From positions 27,782-91,781 of the forward strand of contig NW_025944334.1 in assembly GCF_000764305.2 (NCBI RefSeq): a DNA stretch of 64,000 bases. Reading direction: 5' to 3'. A model generated the notes under the pieces. The model ran no database searches and was not told the DNA's origin. It was given only the letters and a program-made list of their open reading frames with translations. Shown piece by piece: positions 58,590 through 64,000 of this stretch. Origin of the DNA: Hyalella azteca (lineage: Eukaryota > Arthropoda > Malacostraca > Amphipoda > Hyalellidae). Each line of letters opens with the position of its first letter. Positions within the stretch are counted from its first letter, which is position 1. Made by a program: the position numbers and the translations under genes.

Positions 58590-61155
58590 CTGCCAAGACG
58601 AACCAAACTAGAATTTTCATGAATACAAAAATATAACAGAAATGATAACACAATTATTGAGATATATAAAGGAAAAAATTGCATTACAATATATACAAGA
58701 GATTGTTTACAATTAAGACTGCAGTTGAACCAGACATATGTAACAGTTTCTCTATGCAATTGAATATTCTTTAGAATTAACTAGTTGAAAATGCATTTTG
58801 AGTCAACAATAAACTGGGGAGACAAAATTACTTGCGTGTACAGGGGGCTTGGTCAAAATAAGAGAAACGCTCAACATTTTGAAATTATATTTTTTGAACA
58901 TGACTTGAGATTTTATTGATTTATAGTATATCTTTACTGCTAATTGATATTTCATGCTGCTTCAGATATTTTTATCAAATTTTTGTGGCTACATCCTTAC
59001 TAAAATGGCATAGGTACCTCTCTGACATTAGAGGGGCCTAATTTTTTGTGCTCATATGTCAGGTGCTAGCTGCACACTAATAATTTGCAATTTGTTCGAG
59101 TACATACTTTGGAGAATTGATTCTTTTATTGCTGCAAAAGGTGGACCTATATACAAAATATAATAAAATATATTTTGTGTAGCTACAGATCATCTAAAAT
59201 GTATTTTATTTATTTATATGATGTTTCCTTTTTTTGGTCAACCCCTGTATACCGTTGACTAAAACAGTACAGCAGATCAGATAATTCAACTTCAGGATTC
59301 AATCATCAGTTGTTCAGGGAGTTTTGAGGAGTGCTTGTTTTAATCTAACCATTCATACCAGTGATTACAAAAAAAAAAAACTAATTTACTGATTTCAACT
59401 TGTTTGACAGAACTTTATGAAGAACTTAAGGAAGTATTTGGCCATTAGGATGCACTGGTTTTCAACTTGAAACACGTTAGTTTTAGTAGATTCATGGCTA
59501 TGCCCTGTGAAAAATGAATGGGTCAAGTTGTCCAAATGATGGTACTTCCTGCACGTTGCACTTCTACTTACTTTTGTCAGGGCAAAAGGAATAAGAATGT
59601 CTAACAAGAAAAAAGGCAACAAGTACATCGCTATTTGGACATTATCTCACTCATTCCTCTTATTAATCGGATAAGTATAAATTTTCAACTTACACTGCGT
59701 ATTGACAAGATAAACCCTTCAGTACACACCAATATTCCAGGCATATTGACAAGACAAACCCTTCAGTACACACCAATATTCCAGGCATATTGACAAGACA
59801 AACCCTTCAGTACACACCAATATTCCAGGCATAGTAAAGACGAACGAGATGACGTCTTGTGATGCACAAGAATCTACATCCTCCTCGGTTTGAAGCTCCA
59901 TCTTGCACGGCACAAACAATGGCTGAGCTTGCTGGTCACCACAACCAGGACTGTGAGGCTCGCTTGGAGAAACCTGCTACAAAATTTGTGAGCATCAGTA
60001 AAATATTAAAATATTATATTCCTGTGATAATAGGTTGTATACATGATAACATTTTCTGTAACTTTGTAGTGAAAGATTTGAAAAAGAAAAAGGGATGCTT
60101 CGTGTTCACTATCACAATTTCTTTAGAGACGGTAAATTGTCTGGTGGTCCCTTCATGCAAATAATAAATTGTGAGAAATTATATCCAATAATATTAAAGG
60201 ATAATAAAGAAATTTTTGCAGCACAGGTACAAATTCAATTATAAGAAAACTAATTAACACTTGTAATTCTAACTCTTGTTTACCTACCTTATCATCCTCA
60301 TTTATGGATAGTTCTTCCTTCACAGATACTCCATCCATATAAAACTCAACCTCCTTCTTGATGCTGATGGCTTCAAGGGCTTCCATAGCAAACTCAGCTT
60401 CCTTCTTGATGCTGATGACTTCAAGGGCTTCCATATTGATCTCGGCCTCATTCTCGATGCCGATGGCTTCAAGGGCTTCCACATTGATCTCGGCCTCCTT
60501 CTCGATGCCGATGGCTTCAAGGGCTTCCATATTGATCTCGGCCTCCTTCTCGATGCCGATGGCTTCAAGGGCTTCCATATTAACCTCGGCTTCCTTCTTG
60601 ATGCTGATGACTTCAAGGGCTTCCATATTGATCTCGGCCTCCTTCTCGATGCTGATGACTTCAAGGGCTTCCATATTGATCTCGGCCTCCTTCTCGATGC
60701 TGATGACTTCAAGGGCTTCCGTATTGATCTCGGCCTCCTTTTTTATGCTGATGACTTCAAGGGCTTCCATATCAAACTCGTCCTCCTTCTTGATGCCGAT
60801 GGCTTCAAGTGCTTCCATAGCAAACTCAGCCTCCTTCTTGATGCTGATGGCTTCGAGAGCCGGAGTTGGATCAGCAGCCTCTGTGAATGGATATGAACAA
60901 CATTTTAGCAACACTGACAGCAAAGTTTTGCAGAAAAAATCTCAAAGCAATGCTGTAGTACACATTATAACAGTATTTGTGAAGTAACATGTAGGTAAGT
61001 AATGGCAGGTGTGCAATATTGATATATATCATACACTCACCTTCTTGCTTGACTCCATGGGATCCAGCAGACTCCTGAAGATGGCTCAGCTCAGCTCCCC
61101 GGCCTCTTACGGTGGCAGCATCAGAGAACTGGAGGAGTTTAACATTGTAAGCCAT
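57552..61155 (-). CDS. Ten-finger C2H2 zinc-finger protein (gene-level span, four coding exons)
   Basis: Model built on the minus strand from exons 61155-61041, 60880-60288, 59973-59818 and 58589-57552. Phases match at each GT-AG junction (1, 0, 0). The total is 1902 nt, or 633 residues plus stop. Domain order: a short N terminus ending HGVKQE, eleven 16-residue acidic repeats (residues 46-221), a Cys/Asp/Ser linker, then ten C2H2 fingers (348-630). Likely a nuclear DNA-binding regulator. I recognise no orthologue; large arthropod finger families look like this. Uncertainties are the start codon and the third exon's donor, which is triplicated by a 44-bp repeat. It is convergent with castor. 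Confidence 0.75.
58590..59817 (-). other. Intron 3 of the C2H2 gene, carrying a MITE
   Basis: About 1.2 kb on the minus strand from a GTGTGT donor to CTTGGCAG. It contains the 407-bp inverted-repeat element at 58841-59247 and two of the three 44-bp repeats at 59701-59832. No other exon seen. Confidence 0.6.
58841..59247. mobile_element. Short Tc1-like non-autonomous element in an intron
   Basis: The left end, CAGGGGGCTTGGTCAAAATA, and the reverse complement of the right end, CAGGGGTTGACCAAAAAAAG, are imperfect inverted repeats. Both are flanked by TA (58839-58840 and 59248-59249). CAGGGGTTG...CAAAA ends resemble Tc1-type transposons. No transposase frame remains in its 407 bp. Confidence 0.7.
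59701..59832. repeat. 44-bp tandem repeat, three copies, overlapping an exon end
   Basis: Three nearly identical copies of a 44-bp unit (ATTGACAAGACAAACCCTTC...AATATTCCAGGCAT). On the minus strand each carries the string GGAATATTGGTGTGTACTG, which includes the inferred splice donor of the C2H2 gene's third exon. 44 is not a multiple of 3, so using the other copies would shift frame. Confidence 0.9.
59818..59973 (-). CDS. C2H2 gene, third exon (residues 237-288)
   Basis: Acceptor ATTTTGTAGCAG on the minus strand, then VSPSEPHSPGCGDQQAQPLF, VPCKMELQTEEDVDS and CASQDVISFVFTMPGIL. The inferred donor is GTGTGT (59817 downward), in phase 0 with the finger exon. The Ser/Cys/Asp-rich sequence has no known domain. 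Exon limits are predicted from splice signals and phase only. Confidence 0.6.
60288..60880 (-). CDS. C2H2 gene, second exon: eleven 16-residue acidic repeats
   Basis: Acceptor CCATTCACAG, donor GTAGGT. After EAADPTP come eleven units of the form ALEAIGIEKEAEINME (48 bp each, residues 46-221), then GVSVKEELSINEDDK. Positions 2 and 3 of the IxKE core vary: six units read IKKE (matching psi-K-x-E, the sumoylation consensus), four read IEKE and one IENE. VKEE follows the array. The repeat is preserved in frame without stops, which supports its being translated. Copy number is likely polymorphic. Confidence 0.8.
60881..61040 (-). other. Intron 1 of the C2H2 gene
   Basis: 160 bp on the minus strand, from GTGAGTGTATGA to TATCCATTCACAG. 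Strong donor and acceptor; phase 1 on both sides. Confidence 0.8.
61041..61155 (-). CDS. C2H2 gene, first coding exon (residues 1-38)
   Basis: ATG at 61155 opens MAYNVKLLQFSDAATVRGRG, AELSHLQESAGSHGVKQE and then a GTGAGT donor leaving one base. The upstream frame stays open to 61245 but reads through an AT-rich tandem repeat, so the inner ATG is preferred. VKQE just before the junction matches psi-K-x-E. The start remains uncertain and a further 5' exon is possible. Confidence 0.6.
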
Positions 61156-61164
61156 GATAAAATG

Positions 61165-61370
61165 TAGTAGCAAAAAACCTACAGCCAAAATATGGGAGCA
61201 AAAAATCTGCCACCAAAATGTGGGAGCAAAAAAATCTACCACCAAAATGTGGTAGAAAAATCTACATCAGAAAGTGGTTTCAAAAAACCAATTACTTCAA
61301 TGTGATAGGTAGCAAAAAACCTATGACCAAAATCTTTTAGCAAAAAAACTTATGGCCAGTGTTAGAACAA
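61165..61370. repeat. Degenerate tandem repeat, about 28-30-bp unit
   Basis: About seven diverged copies of blocks like ACCAAAATGTGGGAGCAAAA followed by AATCT or ACCTA. It lies immediately upstream of the minus-strand gene's first ATG, in its promoter or 5' UTR region. Confidence 0.75.
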
Positions 61371-62203
61371 ATTTTCAAGGCATGAATTTGCCTGTGGAAA
61401 ATTGAAGCCTGTGAAAAAGTCCAAAAAATTAGAATTTAAAAAGACCACAATAATTGTGCACCTGCATCTATTGGGTGCTTAGTTATTCATTACAGGTGCC
61501 AAGTAAGAATTTGAAGCACAAATGTTAGGTTGGACATAAAGGATAAGCAGTAGCATTGCAGGCAAACATTTTGAGGGTGCCAAGGAGATTTTTTTACTCA
61601 AAACTCTACAACATCTTTATTGGTTTGATGCAATGCTCAATATTTTACTAATTGTGTCAGCAAAAGTATAGAACATTTAAATACATCACTAAAATTAAAA
61701 ATTATTTTGATGCACTTTAGAGGTGTGCAACATTTAGTTTCAAATATACTTTGATTTAGACATTGTATGGTATTTATTAACTATATTGTTTTCTATTTTG
61801 ATGTTAGCTGTAAATGTAGAGAATGTAAGATGGACACAATTGTACCAAACTGAAAACATATTACCGTCAACCGGGGCTACTCGGGACGGGCGGAGTAACT
61901 CGGGACAGTCCTCCGACACGGCATAAAACTGTTTTAGTAGCAAAACTAATTGGAATATTGCAAAACTAAATATAGTGGCGTAAACGTCAACATTTTTCCT
62001 ATCTATGTAGTAAATAGGAAGTTCAAAAATACTACATTTACTTGCTTTGAAAAATTCCTGAAAAAATGATGAAAACAATATTTTGAAAAGTTACTTCTGC
62101 TAAGGTCTGTATTAAAAAAATATTTGCTGTATTAAAAAATTTTGCTTCGAAAAAAGTGGCAGACAAGTGTCAGCATGAAAACTTTATTTGCGGAATTTAC
62201 ATA
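61371..62203. other. AT-rich DNA without a recognised gene
   Basis: No supportable frame. A small direct duplication of ACTCGGGAC (about 61880-61906) is the only pattern noted. Probably the 5' flank of the minus-strand gene. Confidence 0.5.
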
Positions 62204-62307
62204 CCGTAAAATGGGGTAACTTTGACCAATTTTTTTTCAAAATGATGCAATTTTTTGACTAGATAAGTTAAACTTAAATTGAAACCTGCAAAACACAGGT
62301 CTATACT

Positions 62308-62470
62308 CAGAGCTGGGCAGCGCTACTTGGAAATGTAGCGGCGCTACCGCTACCGCTACATGCTCTAAATGTAGCGGGCGCTACCGCTACCGCTACACCC
62401 ACTAGATTGTAACGGGCGCTACCGCTACCGCTACAGTAAAATGTAGCGCGCTACATTAGCCGCTACAATG
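62308..62470. mobile_element. hAT-like transposon end with GTAGCGG/CCGCTAC subterminal repeats
   Basis: Begins CAGAGCTGGGCAGCGCTAC, resembling hAT terminal sequences (CAGNGNTGGGC). About four interleaved palindromic units of TGTAGCGGGCGCTACCGCTA type follow. The other end and any transposase are not visible before the adapter break at 62529. The class call is inference. Confidence 0.45.
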
Positions 62471-62528
62471 GCCAAAATTATTGGAAATCTCTAAATATTC
62501 ATTGTTCTGCTATTGGGATTTACTCATT

Positions 62529-62563
62529 TCTCTTATACACATCTAGATGTGTATAAGAGACAG
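62529..62563. other. Tn5/Nextera mosaic-end junction adapter, copy 1 (artefact)
   Basis: TCTCTTATACACATCT is followed directly by AGATGTGTATAAGAGACAG: two mosaic ends in inverted orientation. This is the known junction left by Nextera mate-pair circularisation; the outermost 3 bases on the left are missing. It is not host DNA. Confidence 0.97.
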
Positions 62564-62638
62564 GTGTCTTCTCATGCTGTAAGCTTGCTGTTCGTTGTTC
62601 TTGCCGAGGTGAAGTACTTTACACTTGTCAGCATTGAA
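62564..62638 (-). pseudogene. Fragment of a non-LTR reverse transcriptase
   Basis: The minus strand reads FNADKCKVLHLGKNN followed by EQQAYSMRRH, 25 codons without a stop. The F-N-x-D-K-C-K-V-L-x-x-G-K pattern is typical of non-LTR retrotransposon reverse transcriptases, just downstream of the catalytic region. It is cut on one side by the adapter and on the other by an ambiguous base (62639). It sits between two adapters, so it may not belong to this locus. Confidence 0.65.
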
Positions 62639-62805
62639 NTCGGCTGTGCATGTTTTTATGACGAGTAGGTACATCAAAAGTGCATGCACCATAGAAACAT
62701 GGTTCGAATCTTTATCTTTAAGTTACATGTTCTTCTTTCACTTACAAATGTAAACAAATTATTGCATGATTTAGTGACAGTGTTAGATTTCACAGTGGTT
62801 ATAAT
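62564..62805. other. Segment trapped between two adapter junctions (probable chimera)
   Basis: 242 bp with one N at 62639, bounded on both sides by mosaic-end junctions. Most simply explained as mate-pair read sequence used to fill a gap, so its position and orientation here are unreliable. Confidence 0.85.
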
Positions 62806-62841
62806 CTGTCTCTTATACACATCTAGATGTGTATAAGAGAC
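62806..62841. other. Tn5/Nextera mosaic-end junction adapter, copy 2 (artefact)
   Basis: CTGTCTCTTATACACATCT followed by AGATGTGTATAAGAGAC; the last two bases differ from the full mosaic end. Translated on the minus strand it gives SYTHLDVYKRQ, a well-known contaminant string in predicted proteins. Confidence 0.97.
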
Positions 62842-62974
62842 CCTCTGTCTATACTCTAGCTTCACTCACCATAAATTGCTGGCTCCTGCCTCTCATAGTT
62901 TTGATGTAATTTCAAAAAAAGTGATGGTCTTTTTTACCCCAGCTCTTGGGGTTTCTTTGACCGGGTGGTAAAAT

Positions 62975-63480
62975 CAATTTTATTTTTTGGTAAAATACCT
63001 CCAAATAACTCCAGGTTTTGGTGCATTGTAGTAGAACTCTTCTAGTTACATATGCAAATGACAAACTTGTGGGAAGTGTCATAGTTTGCAAATTGGGGGC
63101 GCTGCCCCCCAATGGGCAAAATGTGACCACCTAATGGCAGCCGTGACGGGGTAACATTGACCAGCTTGGAAATTAAGTTAAAATTACCATATATAAGACT
63201 CTGTAGAGTCTGAAACATAAAGAAAAAACATTAATAGGTGTATCAAACATAAAATATGTTATATAGGTACCTATGGTAATTCTAACTCAATTTCCAAGCT
63301 GGTCAATGTTACCCCGTCACAGCTGCCATTAGGTGGTCAAAGTTCCCCCATTGGGGGCCTGCACCCCCCATTTACAAACTATGACACTTTCCTAAAATTT
63401 GTCATTTGCATATGTAACTAGAAGAGTTCTACTACAATGCATCAAAACCTGGAGTTATTTTACGAAAAAATAAAAAATTG
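62975..63480. mobile_element. Fold-back (inverted-repeat) element
   Basis: The left arm, about 62975-63190, and the right arm, about 63272-63480, are reverse complements with scattered mismatches. They share, for example, CATTGTAGTAGAACTCTTCT, AGTTACATATGCAAATGACA and GACGGGGTAACATTGACCAG. The loop is about 80 bp. No open frame. A related GGGGTAACTTTGACC string occurs alone at about 62213-62227, outside the arms. Superfamily unknown. Confidence 0.75.
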
Positions 63481-64000
63481 TATAAGGCAGAAAAAATAGT
63501 ATAAGGCTGCCGATATGAAGCTTGCAGTGGACAAGGTTGTGTAAATGCTCAATGGCATGTTCATGGATGCGGTAATATTGCACCAATAATACGGTAATAT
63601 CGCATCAATAATACGGTAATTAATATATATGGTAATATCATATCAATAAAGGAAAAACAAGTAAAAGTCACAGAAAATGTCATTTATTCTATCTCTACAT
63701 CATCTACAACCAGAATGTTCCGTTACCCCCTACATTTTAATATAAATATCAATAAACTAAACCCTCTTACATCCCATGATGTCTCATTCAATGTGCTCAA
63801 GCAGCGTCTTCTATTAAGATGGGACTTGGCGTCAGGGACCCAACCTCAAACTGCGTGTAACAGGGTCAAATTTTTGTTATTAAGACATCCTGGAGTCGAA
63901 TTAACCTAACCTTAGTTTCCCCCAAATAGTTTGTCGAAGTAGACAAAACCATGTCCAAGAGCACGGTCATCCTTAAAAGGAAAGGGCCTGCAGTCCTAAA
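63481..64000. other. End of window, no gene recognised
   Basis: A degenerate AATACGGTAATAT repeat lies at about 63565-63650. The rest has no supportable frame. It lies beyond the adapter junctions, so linkage to the rest of the window is uncertain. Confidence 0.5.

Noticed and set aside
58268..58759. 163-codon minus-strand open frame
   Set aside because: It overlaps the finger exon in another frame and spans the predicted intron boundary; no domain.
60358..60987. 209-codon plus-strand open frame (Ser/Ala/Met repeats)
   Set aside because: It is the antisense shadow of the 48-bp coding repeat of the minus-strand gene.
62674..62865. 63-codon minus-strand open frame
   Set aside because: It runs through the Nextera adapter (SYTHLDVYKRQ) and is an artefact.
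1..64000. CRISPR arrays, bacterial operons, riboswitches or integrated phage
   Set aside because: The tandem repeats lack unique spacers, the genes are spliced and eukaryotic, and no prokaryotic signals were seen.

Overview
The window is AT-rich, intron-rich animal nuclear DNA. It has GT-AG introns from under 0.4 kb to 9.6 kb, many minisatellites and several short inverted-repeat transposon remnants. The main gene is an orthologue of the animal zinc-finger factor Castor/CASZ1. Gene structure and repeat content suggest an arthropod, plausibly a crustacean, but the sequence alone does not fix the species.

Layout. (1) Bases 1-26600 hold no convincing protein-coding exon. They contain minisatellites, a 220-bp TA-flanked MITE with perfect 59-bp terminal inverted repeats, a CTG microsatellite and a few weak regulatory-looking clusters, and probably form the upstream flank of castor. 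(2) Bases 26601-54650 (+) are a castor (cas/CASZ1) gene that I could thread through 17 coding exons. Every junction is GT-AG with matching phase, giving an uninterrupted 1653-residue model. Its first 44 residues before the first large intron end in a basic NLS-like stretch; then follow a poly-Ala/Pro region, twelve Castor-type finger units, an AT-hook and an acidic run. Exon 10 is a 15-nt microexon. The acceptor and start of exon 4 are tandemly repeated about four times. (3) Bases 54651-57551 are the castor 3' flank, with three Pumilio-type UGUANAUA sites within 100 bases, followed by intergenic DNA. (4) Bases 61155-57552 (-) are a convergent gene for a ten-finger C2H2 protein. I assembled it from four exons (633 residues). 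Its second exon is an 11 x 16-residue acidic tandem repeat, and many units contain the sumoylation-like motif psi-K-x-E. (5) Bases 61.2-64.0 kb are repeat-rich: hAT-like end, fold-back element and a reverse-transcriptase scrap. Two copies of the Tn5/Nextera mosaic-end junction lie at 62529-62563 and 62806-62841, so this end of the window is partly an assembly artefact.

Both genes encode nuclear DNA-binding proteins. Castor is known in flies as a late neuroblast temporal-identity factor and in vertebrates as a differentiation regulator. The other finger protein has no recognised orthologue, and nothing shows that the two act together. I found no new enzymatic or defence system. The most interesting points are gene-structure details (microexon, duplicated splice sites, repeat exon) and the adapter contamination.
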